A DNA stretch of 60,000 nt from Cryptomeria japonica (GCF_030272615.1 NC_081408.1:770193336-770253335); one strand, 5' to 3'. Positions 23,160 to 35,600 are shown, counted from the stretch's first letter. Made by a program: numbers and translations. The notes: generated by a model from the letters alone, not told the origin.

Positions 23160-23890
23160 TGTTGGTGTTTGTTTGATCATCTACCGAACATTAGGATAGG
23201 ATACCTGAAGGCATTCTATCCTCTCCTGAAAAATCACTACTGATTCCAAGGTCTATATGTGCGAATGAGCGACTTTAGTGGAATAGCTTCTTGGGTAGTG
23301 TATGCTGAAATTTAAAGGGGGACTTACGTTTGACAAGTATCTTGAATAATTGGACTTAGACGGATATATCAATTTTAGGCTCTTCTTCTTTTTTTGGGGA
23401 TTTTCGGGGATTTGGACGTTCAAAAGAAAGGAGAAAAGAGATAGGGTTTAGAAGGCTAATCTAATCCTACGAATTCCGGAGACGGTGTCAACTGTGTGCT
23501 CTCGAGAAACCAAACTCTGCTTCGCCACACTAGGGACAACTACACAAAGCCGATGCAATCTTCGATGGGTTGTGCTGATGATCAAAATATTGGGGTGCAC
23601 ATGGGATAGGCTCAGACTAACTTCACCTGGTAGAATGGAAATCATCCACTTACTAGAAGTATGAGTAGAGATACACAATCAGTCGATACTTATCAAATCC
23701 TTTACTCAAATTAACAACAAGGGAAGCAAATCTATATTAATTTTAACTAGGTGTTGAGGAATTTGAAACCATGCAATCATTCAAACAATAGTGATTACAA
23801 AGCAGCACACATGCAATATATTATCTGAAATGATCCTAAGCAACAATATATGAAAAAAAACCTCACACTCTCCAAATGAGAGGAGGCAAC

Positions 23891-23898
23891 ATTATATA
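23891..23898 (-). promoter_or_regulatory. TATA box of right giant LTR
   Basis: TATATAAT on the minus strand, followed by CTCTCATTTGGAGAG as in the left unit. It lies downstream of the ORF, so the ORF is in U3. Confidence 0.6.
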
Positions 23899-24297
23899 GT
23901 TTCTTGAAAATCAATGAATGATCGAGATCGAACAATGATCAAGGGCCAAGATTGATAATCACAAAACCTAATTAGGGTTTCCCCAAAATACTACTTTCGA
24001 CCAATTACATTTGGGATACTTGTCCTTCTTGCTAAAAATAAATCTTTTATAAAAATAGAAGGTTGTTACATTGTGACGTGTACCCTTCTAGAATCTTCTA
24101 GATAAGTCAGGTTCGTTGAATCTGGACATGCTGACTTGGAGCGATCTGATTGGCTGGAAAGGATGACGAGGCGCCAAGTGGCAAAGCTACTAATCTGACT
24201 GAGGTGAGTGTCCACTTTCCTCTTTTAGAGATTCAATGTATTTGGACATTATGAGCTTGACTTCCTCCATGGCGACACTTGGCGAGCTGCTAATTTG

Positions 24298-27200
24298 TTA
24301 GTCGATGACATCCACATCATCGGTACAGGTAGCAAGGATGTTTTCCCACTCAATGGCTTGGGTGAGGAAATTTTCATTGATGGAAAAAAGACTTGCAATT
24401 CTTGAGAAATCGCCTTTGTCCATCAGCCCTGAATCTTTGAAGAAGCTAGACTGGATTCTGGCTCTTAGGCTTTCTGCTTGCAGATGTTTCTCTCTTATGT
24501 TTTCCTTCTTCCAAATCTCTGACGCCACACTGAATACCTTGCCCAGGATCTCTCTAACACTTCCTTCTGTCTCTGAGCACTTGGTTTCGGATTTCTTTAG
24601 AATTTCAATCTGACTGACCAAGGCATAATACCATGTGTTAAAGTTGTACTTGTCTCCAGTCTGTATGATGCCTACGTCTACTGGGCTTCTCTTCATCAAG
24701 CCTTGGATAACCTTGAGGTGTGGAAGTATTTCATCCTGAATCTCGCCGATATCTTCCCAATTGATGGCCAAGTCTTGGATACGGCTGATCAATGAAGTAG
24801 TGGATTCATGAGCTGATACCAGGTTCTCTACTAATGTGTCATCTCGTACTAAAACATCTGACATCCATTCTCTTTCTTGAATGTATGAACCCTTCATGTC
24901 ATCGTAATCTCTCATTGACTCTTGCTGAAGAGGCTGTGGAGGGGTGATGGGGACCTCACAGTTGAGTGGCTTAGTAAGGTGCAGGACATATCTCTTCCAC
25001 TGCTGATTCTCTTCTTCAACCCTCTTCCTTTGTTCCTTCTCATGAGCGAGACTTGCCTTCAGAATACTGCAAGAGTTGTCAAAGTATTGGACTTCTTGCT
25101 CCTGGGTAGGCTTACCAAGGTCTATTGTAGTAACCTTGTAATCCTCTGCAGCGATATTGTCTCTTGTCTTTCCCTCTTTGGGTACTGCTATCTGGACTAT
25201 TCTGAAGCCTGCAGTGTCTCTCTGAATCAAGGAGAACTTCCTAGCTGGCTTGGGTGGTTTGATCATGATTGGTTCGTTCACCCTCTCTAGGAATGTTGTA
25301 GTGACCTCTTCGGAACAAGCTTCCTTGGTTGCCTTAGCCTTGATTTTCTCTCTTAGCCAATCCAGGATAGTTGATTGCTCTACTGTGTTATGGTCAAACC
25401 CATCATCTATCTCTCCTGTGTTTGCTAGTATGCCGTCCAAGAACAATATAGGTGCTTCCACTTGCTCTTTGTCTGGATCTTGGATAGCTTCTCTCATTAC
25501 CTCTTCAACTGAAGGAGAAGGCATTCTCTCTTCATCATCAACTATGCAGATGTCTAGCTCTTGTTCCTTAGCTGCATTATGATCAGGCTTGATAGAGGAG
25601 GCACTTAGGATGGATTGGCCTTCGCTGGATTCCTTCCTTTCTCCTATGATCTTCTTTCCTGCAATCTTCACTAAGCTCCCTACCAACTCCTTTCTCTTCC
25701 GAGATCCAACACTTTCTGGATTTCGTGCATCGCCTGTAGAGGTACAAGGATCAATAGATAATGTATCATTCACTCCCATTGATTCATAGGTCAGGGTCAC
25801 GCCTTTGGCTTTCAATTGCTTTGTCTTTTCAGACGTCCACCACCTTGAATACTCAACCACTGACCTCATGAGGTCTGCAAGATCTGACTTCTCCCCTTCT
25901 GTCCAATCTAATAAAGCTAGGGGTTTGCTCCTCATCTTCTTGAAACCTGGCTGATGAAGCTCTAAGCTTTCTTCCACTTGATCTGCAAGTTTGAATATTT
26001 TTGTTGCTCTCACTATGTTCAAAGGAATTCTTGACCAGAACCTCTTCCTGATCTCGAAGCTATCAGCTGCGTTAGCCCAGTAGTCCTCTAGGTCTGGCCT
26101 ATGCTCAAAGGTCGTTCCTTCTATCTTCTTTATTCTGTGGAAGGGATCAAAATTCCTCCTCGTCTTGTATTGATAGAAGGGATACCATGATAGTTCCTTC
26201 TCAGCAGTTGCAAAAGCTTAAGATGATGGACATGTTTCCAGCCCATTGCCTATGATGAGTGAAGACGTTCCTGCCTTCTTCTGCCTATCCCTCTGGATCA
26301 CTATGTATTCCTCCAACTGTCTCACAACCTCGAGCAACACTACTCAGTTGGTAGGATAAGCTGGGAGCTTGTACGGAGGTCCGGAGAATCCTTGGATTCG
26401 AGGTAAGTGAACTTCGGATACTGGATGTACCAACATCCAAAGCGACCGATGAAGTCCATAGACTCTTGGGAGAGTCTCTGGTGTAGCCTACTTTGCAGTG
26501 TTCGAGTGATATGCATGAGGAAGGTATCTTTCACTCTCTTGTAGTGGAACTTCTCTTCCATGTGAAGCTGAGGGTAGCAGTTACATACTGGAAACTGATT
26601 CTCCTTGCTCCCCACTTCTCCTCTACAAGTGAGACCTCTGTATCTATAGGTCCGGGCTAGGGAATAGAACAAGTAAGAACTCATGAAGAAAGTTTTATTT
26701 GTCTCCAGGTTCCTCAGTTGGCTGTCTAGGTTCTTGCTGATCATCCTAGCCTAGTCTATCATCTTCACTCCAATAATATATCCATGGTTCGAATGGGGCT
26801 CCCTGAGGGCTTCCCATTATTCTATTGAGTAAGACGATCATATGTCTAATGTCCTCCTTGAAGTATGCCTGCAATAGACTCTTCCTCTGAAGTTTAGAGG
26901 CACCCTTCCTTGGTTTGTCCAGCCAGGAATGGTTGACTATAGCGTCATACTCTTCCAGGTGGTCTTGATACAGACTGTCTACTTCATCCTTGGCCATATA
27001 TACTGCATTGTGGTATTCTGGGATCCTGAAGGCCTCTCTGATGGCCTCACTGTTGATGTTTGCCAGTATCCTCCCGTCAGGTGCGATGATGTCCTTGTTG
27101 ATAGGGTTGTAATGCTTGGCACACTCAACCACTAGTTCATTGCACTGCATGGTGGGAAGGAAGCCAGCAACATGTACAATACCGCTCTTCATCATCTTTC

Positions 27201-27354
27201 GCGCAATGATGGTAGGCACAAGATTGTCCAGACCAAACATTCGCTTCTTGAACTCTCTCAGGTTGATGTCTCCAAGTTTGGTGTCACCAACGTTCTTCCA
27301 TTTCGAAGTCATCCTTGACTCTAGAGGAGCATCTTTATCTACCTGGAATTTCAT
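24298..27354 (-). pseudogene. Unknown ~1019-codon protein inside giant LTR U3
   Basis: Starts at an ATG (27354-27352) and ends at TAA (24300-24298). The N-terminal third (to about 26750) is globular-looking, with GRILANINSEAIREAFRIP and EPWIYYW segments. The next part has SSYLFYSLARTYRYRG and, after a shift, FSGPPYKLPAYPT. From 26217 to 24298 there are 640 codons without a stop: an acidic/Ser-rich linker with an SRKRKELV basic patch (possible nuclear signal) and a long helical C-terminus rich in Glu, Lys and Ile. Breaks: a one-base shift near 26745, a shift near 26400, TGA near 26344, TAA at 26218-26220. I do not recognise the family. The layout faintly recalls plant transposon-associated proteins (plant mobile domain type), which is inference only. 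There is no CCHC, protease or RT motif. Confidence 0.6.
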
Positions 27355-28290
27355 GGTGCCTATGAACGATGAAAAATTTAAGTTAGAAAGCTTCTACAAA
27401 ATTTCAAAAAAATATCGGGGCCACGAAATGGCTAAGTGTTGGAAAATTTTCCATTTTTCACTCTCATACTTAGCCATAAAAATTGAATTTTCACCTCAAA
27501 ACCCTCATTCTTGAGGATGGTTGAAGTCACCATGAAGTGTTAAAACTTTCAAAAATTTTCATACTTAACCAAAAAAAATTGAAAAAATATTTCTTAAGTT
27601 CTTGAAAATATTCAGAAAAATCCATTAAATCTGCATTTTGAACTGTATTTCACCTTCGAATGTGCAGGAACAGGGCTCGAAATCCTCTTAAAAATATCTA
27701 GAAAATTTAACGAAGGTTAAATAATCTTCTTGCGCTTGATTATCCTCCAAAAATCTGTGAAAAATCTGGTTTAAAACGAATATCCAGCTTTTAAAAATGT
27801 CAAAATCTTTGTCCAGATGTTCTTCGAACTGAACTTTTACCAAGCTTCCCTTAGTAATTTCAAAGTTTGTTGATGTAATAATGGAGTAAAAATGAAGTAT
27901 TTGTAGGCAAAGTAAAAATTCTCAAGTAGAAACTTTAAAAATATATTTCTAATTTCATCTTCAATTCTTTTGGAAAGTTTTTCGCCATGTTTCTAATTTT
28001 GAAAATATCTTCCAAAAGTTTCTATTTTGGTTTATAAATTCGAAATATCTTTTAATCTTCGAATAGAAACTTTTTATTTTGGTTTTGGAGTTTGAAATCT
28101 TGTTAATCTTCCAATATTTCATTTTGAAAAACTTTCTAATTTGGTCTTCAAATTCGAAATTTTAGATAAAATTTTTATGACATCATATTGACCATTTTTG
28201 ACTTTCAATGCCTTGGTGAAATTTTTGAATTTTGAATTTTGAATTTACTCCAATTTTGGCGCATTTTAGATATTTTCCTCCTAGGTAGGG

Positions 28291-28769
28291 CGGACTTTAG
28301 CCTTAGCTCCTCTATGACCTCTTCATGGCTTAGGCGGACTTTGACTTAGGCTCCTTCATGGCCTTCATAGCCTTGGGCGGACTTGGGCTTGGTCTCATTC
28401 ATGGCCCCTTCAAACTTGGGCGGACTTGGACTTAGGCTCCTTCATGGCCTTCATAGCCTTGGGCGGACTTGGGCTTGGTCTCTTTATGTGACCTCCATAT
28501 GCAAGGCGGACTTCAACCTTAGCCCCTTCATGGCCTCTCTAGGTGGGGTGGACTTTGGGCTTAGCACCCACATAGCCTTCATAGCCTTGGGCGGACTTTG
28601 GCTCTTGCTCCTCCTTGGTCTCCCAAGCCTTGGGCGGACTTCAACCTATGCTCTCCCATGACCTCTTTTAGGTGGACGGACTTTAGAGTGGGCACCCATA
28701 TGACCCCCAAACTCATGGCGGACTTTGATGAGAGCACCCACATAGCCCCCTAAGGCATGGCGGACTTCA
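28291..28769 (-). repeat. Phased 43-bp repeat array with AAGTCCGCC core
   Basis: Twelve copies of CGGACTT (plus strand; AAGTCCG on the minus strand) begin at 28291, 28335, 28378, 28421, 28464, 28507, 28549 (TGGACTT), 28592, 28635, 28677, 28719 and 28761. Spacings are 44, 43, 43, 43, 43, 42, 43, 43, 42, 42 and 42. The intervening bases share a looser theme (CTTCATGGCC, TAGCCTTGGG). The array lies in the U3 part of the giant LTR, upstream of the ORF. Confidence 0.9.
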
Positions 28770-29580
28770 TGCAGGGCTCTTTCATGGCCTCTTCAGCCTT
28801 CGTGATGGGGTTTGAACCTGCAAAAACACTTCAAAACCCTTGTTAGCCAGACTTAGAAGAATTTTTCAAAGAATTTTCAAAATTTCACAGTTTAATCTAA
28901 TTTAACCAAATTAACTTGAAATTTGAAATCCATGCTTAGGTGGATCATCTGAGGTATCCCGCCTCCTAAAATTTAGGGATTTGGCTTTTTAAGTCCAAAC
29001 TTGGAATTTTTGAGATCTGGTCAGAGCTGGTCGATGGCGCAAGTGTGAACCCTAGGTTTGCATCTTGAAAAAGCAAAAAGCCTAAAATCTAGGGATTAAG
29101 CTTTTTAGGTCAAAACTTGAGATTTTGGGATCCCGGTCAAGGCAGGTCAATGGTAGCAGTGCAGACCCTAAGTACCCATTCTGAAAAATTCAAAAGGTGG
29201 ACTTTCTAAAAATAGAAAGAAAACTTTCTAAAAATAGACATACCGGGGATTGGGCTGGGAGTGCCAAAAACAAAACTTTCTAAAAATAGAAAAAAGCAAA
29301 AAAGCAGACTTTCTAAAAATAGAAAGTTGTCCAAATTGATCCAAATCGATTGCGATTTCCATTCTTTGGCGTCCCTAAGCAATTTGAGGGAGTTTGTATT
29401 CGGGAATCATATGATTTGCAAAAACTAACTTTCTAGAGTTCGGGCTTGAACTGTTTGAAACTGAGTAAGGTTTGGTGAATTTGAAGTGAAAGATCACAGG
29501 CGCTTAGCATAAACTCTAGAAAGCAGAAAAAGAGAGGGTCCCCATTTGCAATGGGGCGATGTGTGAAAAAGGTCACAACA

Positions 29581-29585
29581 CAACC
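29581..29585. repeat. Target-site duplication CAACC (right side of right giant LTR)
   Basis: Exact match to 23155-23159. Confidence 0.85.
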
Positions 29586-31480
29586 TTTAGTCTTGAGACT
29601 GTGGGTTGTAGTAAATGAGTTGTTTTAAGAAAGATGAAAAGAGAAAATAATGCTCAAAGGGGAAAACTAAAAAACAATCCAAGTACACATACATTGAAGA
29701 TATATGTTAAAAAATATCCGAAACGTTATGTATGCCACTAGAATCAAAGAAGCCAAGATGCAACTACAGTATGAGAAAAGTAAAAGGAGCAATAATTACT
29801 AAATGTGGGCAATGGAACTTGCCTCAGAGCCTCACACACCTTCTCACCACCACATGCACACATAATGATCTAGCCATCAAGTAGGCCTTTTTTGCAAATT
29901 AGAAACTTAAAACCCTAATGAAAGAATTTCATCCACTAAAAGTAACCCTATAGAAAAGTATTGATTACGAGAGGCAGGGATAAAAAATATATGCAGAGTC
30001 CAAGATAAGGGCTCCTACATAAAAAGCCTCCAATGGGGATCATGGACCTCTAATCGATTTCAATCTTTCCTATCTTTCTTTAAACTTTCTTTTAAAGGGA
30101 TTGGCCCGAACTCCTTGGACTTCACAAGAATAATTCTTTAGAAATCTTAGCTTGGAATTCAAATCTTATTGAGGTATGTTTTAGACTGCTTGGATAATAA
30201 TCTAGAGAAAGTAGGCCATTTTGTTTAAATGACGTCTTTAAGTTTCCAATGAATCAATTCTTCCTCGAGAAAAAACATAAATGTTATGAAGGGATTTTAA
30301 CAGTTTCTTTGACGGACCACCTTTTCCAGAGAAAATGAAAAAGCAATGACAACTTTTGAATAGCTTTCGACTAGGGAGATTTGTTGTGCCAAGCTATTTA
30401 TGGGGCTTTGCAAATGTGAAGAGTACTTACATTATGTGGTTGACTGTGTGACTATCCAACACTGAAAATGATGCACAACTTAACGAGGTTGGCTATTGAA
30501 AGAGTTACTTGTTTCTACATATGGGTGAAACTATTGCTCCTCACAAACTTGAAAGAGCTGCTTCTCCATTGCACAAAGAGGCTTTTTCTCTCGCTCATCA
30601 AGAAATAGATAAAACTTTTCTCTCATGCGATCAAAATGTAAGTTGTTAAACTGTTAACAAAAACATTTTGGGTGTGGAGTGAACAGGAAGCAGGAAGCAG
30701 ACAACATGAAAGATTTACTAGGGCAGGAGATTATCGGGAAGCTACCTCTGGCTTAGAGCATGAGAAGTTTGGGATCTTGGAGCCGACAGAGAAGGGCCCC
30801 CAATATGTAAGGTTTTCAAACTCCCAAAGTATCTGTTGGGCCCAAGTAGTGACAATGTATGCCAGTATCAGTCCCCCTTATTCTATTTTATTTTATTTTC
30901 ATATCTTCAGCTTTCAACTTTTTTATTTGTGCATTTTGCTTTAGTTTGGTGTAAAATAAAACTGGTCTCCAATAACGCAACTGTACACGAAATTCACCTG
31001 GTTTAATCAATAAAACAACAAACCACCATGGGTCCCTTAGTGGTGAACCAAAGGGAAATTTAACAGTAGTTTGTCAGCAAGACAGTGCGAAGGGGTCCCA
31101 CTTTTCAGTGGGAAGCAATTTTTTGTATCATCTGGGGTTAATGGTGGGGGCAAATAGTAACCTACAGGGTCAATTTATGAGGTTCATGTTAAACCGTTTT
31201 TATCATGAGGGTTGGAAACCTCCTACAACCCTACTTGAGGCTCCTTATCTCGTGACAAATTTCGATGGTTTAACAGGGTCCTAGGGGTTTGTCATGACAT
31301 ATTTTCTCCAGAGATAGGTAGACAAAATAGACAAAATATTGATACTAGTGAATGCAAAATAGTATAAAGGTATACTAATACGTAGACAAATTCAAAGGTT
31401 AAGGCAAATTCATAAGAAATGATTTGCAATGATTTGGCTGAGGGTGAACATTTTTTTCTGGCAAGACTTTTCAAACCAAT
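29586..31480. other. Mostly anonymous DNA with one exon-like segment
   Basis: At about 30650-30806 a plus-strand frame (QHERFTRAGDYREATSG, then FGILEPTEKGPQY) has less AT-rich, protein-like composition. It ends at a GTAAGG that could be a splice donor. I recognise no domain and find no partner exons. The ~200 bases before 31481 may be the 5' leader of the LINE that follows. Confidence 0.35.
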
Positions 31481-34400
31481 ATGGAACAAGAAGGGTAGAA
31501 AGAGAATGAGAACGATAAGATAAGGTTAAAAGAACAAGCAGATGTTAATGAGATTCCCAAATCTAGAAATTCAATTAGCATAGCTGACTTGGAAAATAAA
31601 GAGTCTAAATTAAGGGAGTAGATAGAAGAGGCTAAATCTTGGTCACAAGTGGTAAATGGATCAACAAACAAACAAAAAGGTATCATTGAACAACAAATCA
31701 AAATACAAATAAAAGAAGAACAAGACAAAATTGGTAAGGTTGCAAATATCATTATCAAAGGAATCAAAGACATTGGAGAAAAGAAGAGAACCAACATTCT
31801 AGTTAGAGACTTTCTCAGAGATAAGTTGGAATGGACATGAGGTATTCAACAAGAAAATAGGGTAGGAAGTAAGATAGATAGAGGCAAAGATAGACATATA
31901 AGAGTTACTTTGAGAAACATAGAGGATAAAATCATGATCCTCAAAAATAGAAGGCTATTTAGAGGTTCATAATTCTATCTAGATAAAGATCTCACTTTTG
32001 TGCAATAGGAGGAACAAAGGAAGGAGTGGGATAAAGTTAAGACAACAAGAAATGAAGGAAAGTGGGCATGGTTGAAGAATGGGAAAGCATAGATTAGGGA
32101 GTGCTTCTTGAATAAGAAATAGGAAATAGGGGCCCCATGGGACTGCTTAAGTGTAGTGAGTTGGAATTGCAGAGGCTATCCTTGGAGAAGAGGTCTCGGG
32201 GTGGGTTCCATAGTAGAAGGGAAGGATATTGTCATCTTTGTTGAAACACATGATCATGAAAGCTGTAAGGTTATGAATTTTGATGGCTACAAAAAATTTC
32301 AGTTTGGAACAAAGGGAATGGGATAGGTAAAGGACATGGGGGAGTCACAGTACTTATAAATGAGAAATGGTATGGAACTGTTAAAGTTGAGAAAGAGGAC
32401 CCAAATGAACAATACATTTGGCTACAAATAATAGTAAATGAGACAATTTTTCAAGTTGGCTGCTTGTTATTTCGCTCCTAAAAATTCTAAGTTCTACAAG
32501 AGAGAGAATCTAAACAATGAAGATCCTTACGCGTCATTAAAAAAATATATCTCCTTATTCAACACCTTAGGAGAAATAATGCTAATAGGTGACTTTAATG
32601 CAAGGACAACCAATAACCAATCTCTTCAACTAAGTAGTGGTGAAAAAGGAGAAAATAATCTTGTATGGCTGGAAGAAGGTGAGGGTCAATCTTGGGAAAG
32701 AACTTCACAAGATTACAATGGGGATATCTCACACTTTGGGGCAGGATTATTAGGGATGTGTAGTTTGTTTGGTATGATTATTTACAATGGAATGAGGGCT
32801 TGACTGACATAAGGGAATATCACTTGCAAAACATACAATGGTTAGAGTGTGGTTGATTACTTGATTTGCTCTCAAAATCTTATATCTAGAGTGTTGGAGT
32901 TTGACATTGGTGACTGCCCTATAGAATTGAAATCCGACCATATGCCTCTTTTTGTCAAAATGGATTGTGCTACATGCAACCCACAATTTAATCAAGATCT
33001 TAACAAGCAAAAGAAAACTGCTGCTAAAGGCAAAATCCTCATAAATCAAGAAAACAAGGGCATCTTCAAGGCTGTCCTTAAGCAACAAAACTGTGAACTA
33101 AATAATATGATGAAGGGGGAAAGACTCAATAAAGAGGATGATCATGTACATAGCAGCCTGCTGATATCTATTATACACAAAGCTTTGAATGCTTGCAAAA
33201 GGACTTATAGTAAAAAGAGGTTCATGAATACTTTCCCGGAAAACCCGTGGTATGATAAAGAGTGCAAGGCAACCAAGATATTTTTGAAGGGGAAAGATCC
33301 GAGCAAAGTAAACAAGAAGAAATGCACAAAGTTGATTCAAGCAAAAAAAGAAGAATATGTAAATGCGACAAGGAAGGAGTTAATCTCTCTTGGTAGAAAC
33401 AACCCCAAATATTTTTGGAAGGAATTACAACAACGGAGAAAAAAAACCAAAAATAGTATCACTGATGCCCAATGGCTTGATTATGCAAAGCTTCTTTATG
33501 AGTGGATTCACGAGAAACACTTTCCTCCCATAGCGAACACTTCGATGGAGCTATTCATGGTAGAGGATATCAAAAAGGGAATATAGAGTTTAGTAAATGG
33601 TAAGGCAAGTGATATTGATGGGCTTCAAACTGAATTTCTAAAGTGGGGAACTGAGCTTCTCACTCCTCACATAAAGGGTATATTCAACAGTGTCATTCGA
33701 AATGGTTTCCCATCGAATTGGACAACTAGTGTGGTTATCATTGTCTTTAAAAGTGGGGATACCAACAATCCATCTATTTACTGCACTATTATAGTCAATC
33801 CTCTTCTCGGGAAACTTTTTGGGAGCATGGTAGAGCGTAGAATCAACATTTGGGCAAAAGGTGAAGGTATAAGGGCCAAAGGTTAGGCTGGTTTTAGGCC
33901 TAGACATTCCACCATCGATCACTGCATCACTCTCTGACATTTGATAGAGCAAATATGGGACAATCAAGGGCAAGAGGCATATTGTTGTTTTGTAGACTTA
34001 AAAAAAGCCTTTGACACGATGCCTAGAGATAAGTTATGGAATAGAATGGAAGACTTGGGTGTACTTTACATATATAGAACGACTGTCCATAGGCTATATG
34101 AGAAAGTTAGAGCAAAAATTAGAACTAAGGAGGGAATGTTCGAGTGCTTTGGTAGTGACATTGGTGTTAACCAAGGATGTCCTCTATCTGCCACTTTATT
34201 TGGTTTATACATTGATAAACTTGAAACACAGTTAAACAACTCGGATGGTGTTGGGGTTCATCTTGCAGGATATGTGGTGAAATTAATTTTATATGCTGAT
34301 GATCTTATCCTAATTTCTAAGACAACTCATGGTTTGATGGATCACTTAAGGGCTCTAGAGAATTTTTGTATGGAAGTTGAGATGCAGGTGAACATTTCCA

Positions 34401-35341
34401 AAACCAAGATCATGATTTTCTCTTTAAAGAGGAAAGAAAAACAAATTACCTTTCTTTTCGAAGGCAGTCCGTTGGAAATTGTGAAAGAATACAAGTATAT
34501 GGGGATTGACTTCCACTTTAAGCTTAGTTGGGAGACTTGCAAAGTGAAAAGGATTCAGGGAGGATGGAAAGAATCATATCTACTTCAAAATAGGTGCATA
34601 AATGCTGAATTATGGGATTGGAAAACCAAAAAAACTCTTTTTGGTTGCGAAGTTTGAGGAGGTAGCATTTCAAAATATGGATGGAGACAGTTAGAAAGAA
34701 TTCAAAAATACCTAATCACAAGAAATCTCAAAGTTAAAACATCAGTGCCATATGGAATCCTTTTGGCGGAAACAAGAATTTGTCCATTGGAGGCATCAAC
34801 ATTAACTCTGTTAATAAGTTATCTAAAGAAGGTTGAAAACATGGATAACCACCGATGGCCCAAGATTGTGATGGAAGAGGGTCTTGACCATTGGAAGAAA
34901 ACTTGGATGAAAAAAAACATAAAGTGGTTGATTAAATGTAACATCAAACTGCACGATTGTCCTAATACCAATAAGTAAATAAAGAAGTTTGTCATTGAAA
35001 AGTTTCAAACTACTATGTGGAATAACCACATTGGACAGCAAAAGGCATATTACATTAAAGAGTTTAACCCAACTGGGGAACATGGAGAGAAAGCATATTT
35101 AGGGTCAATTATTAAAGGGAAAGCTAGGTAGTTAGTGGCATAATTGAGGACTGGTTCGCATCATCTCAGGTGTGAAACAGGTAGGTGGCAAAGGCCCAAG
35201 GAGGTATGGGAAGAGATAACTTGTTTGTTTTGCGGGATGGGAGAAGTGGAAACTAAATGGAACTTTCTTACTAAATGCACAATGTATGATGATATTTGAG
35301 CTCAGTATGAGATCATTTTGAAGGCCAAAAACATGCATTAA
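31481..35341 (+). pseudogene. LINE polyprotein (ORF1-like + endonuclease + RT), broken by stops
   Basis: The N-terminal part (31481-32110) is Lys/Glu-rich, with DRHIRVTLRNIEDKIMIL, LKNRRLFRGS and YLDKDLTF pieces typical of an RRM/L1-ORF1-like domain rather than DUF4283. Endonuclease motifs: WNCRG (32164-32178), ETHD, GDFNART (32590-32612), VDYLICSQN and SDHMPL. RT motifs: VFKSGD, AGFRPRHST, CCFVDLKKAFDTMPR, GVNQGCPLSATLF, LILYADDLILIS (YADD near 34292), MQVNISKTKIMIF, YKYMGIDF. The C-terminus has CLFCG...FLTKC. About a dozen in-frame stops occur. The only clear shift is a compensated one between about 32305 and 32450, so the whole protein stays in one frame otherwise. Confidence 0.85.
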
Positions 35342-35600
35342 TTATTTGACGAGGACACGATCAACTAAACGACTAGCTTTCTAGTCAAGATTCATAGCAG
35401 GAGATCAGACATGGAAAAATATATCCAAGAGATTTAGAGAGTATTTTTTTCTTTGTCCCATAGGTTATTCAATCTCGTGGATGTCAGTAAAATCATTCAT
35501 TCATTCATAATACAACGGAGACAAAACTTTTAAAATTGTTCTGTTGAAGATGCTTGTCCCTATCGTCTCTTGACTAGTCGACCCATCCACTCACTGATTC
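31481..35600 (+). mobile_element. LINE (non-LTR) retrotransposon, single-frame, decayed
   Basis: About 4 kb with no LTRs. One frame runs from an ATG at 31481 to about 35341 and carries an RNA-binding-like N-terminus, an apurinic-type endonuclease, reverse transcriptase and a C-terminal Cys cluster. The 3' end may be near 35600 (AATAAAG at about 35610). Neither exact terminus nor a target duplication was found. Confidence 0.8.

Larger units (their letters stand above)
23160..29580 (-). mobile_element. Giant solo LTR-like unit carrying an ORF, right copy
   Basis: A 6421-bp minus-strand unit: TGTTGTGACC at 29580 to ACACCAACA at 23160, flanked by a perfect CAACC duplication. Order in the reading direction: A/T-rich leader with repeated TCTATTTTTAGAAAGT segments (29330-29200), a phased AAGTCCGCC array (28769-28291), an AT-rich stretch (28270-27360), a large ORF (27354-24298), TATA box (23898-23891), then a ~730-bp R/U5-like tail. 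I see no internal copy of either terminus and no primer site, so two LTRs cannot be hidden inside. A solo LTR with an ORF in U3 is the simplest reading. A complete non-autonomous element with single termini is the alternative. Confidence 0.7.

Noticed and set aside
24305-25789. Plus-strand open frames opposite the large minus-strand ORF
   Set aside because: They are shadows of the minus-strand coding region, which is longer and has coherent composition.
28383-28661. 92-codon plus-strand open frame
   Set aside because: It is a by-product of the 43-bp repeat array and is antisense to the unit; Leu/Gly-rich with no domain.
28291-28769. CRISPR-like regular array
   Set aside because: The conserved core is only 7-9 bp, the spacers resemble each other, and the context is a eukaryotic retroelement LTR.
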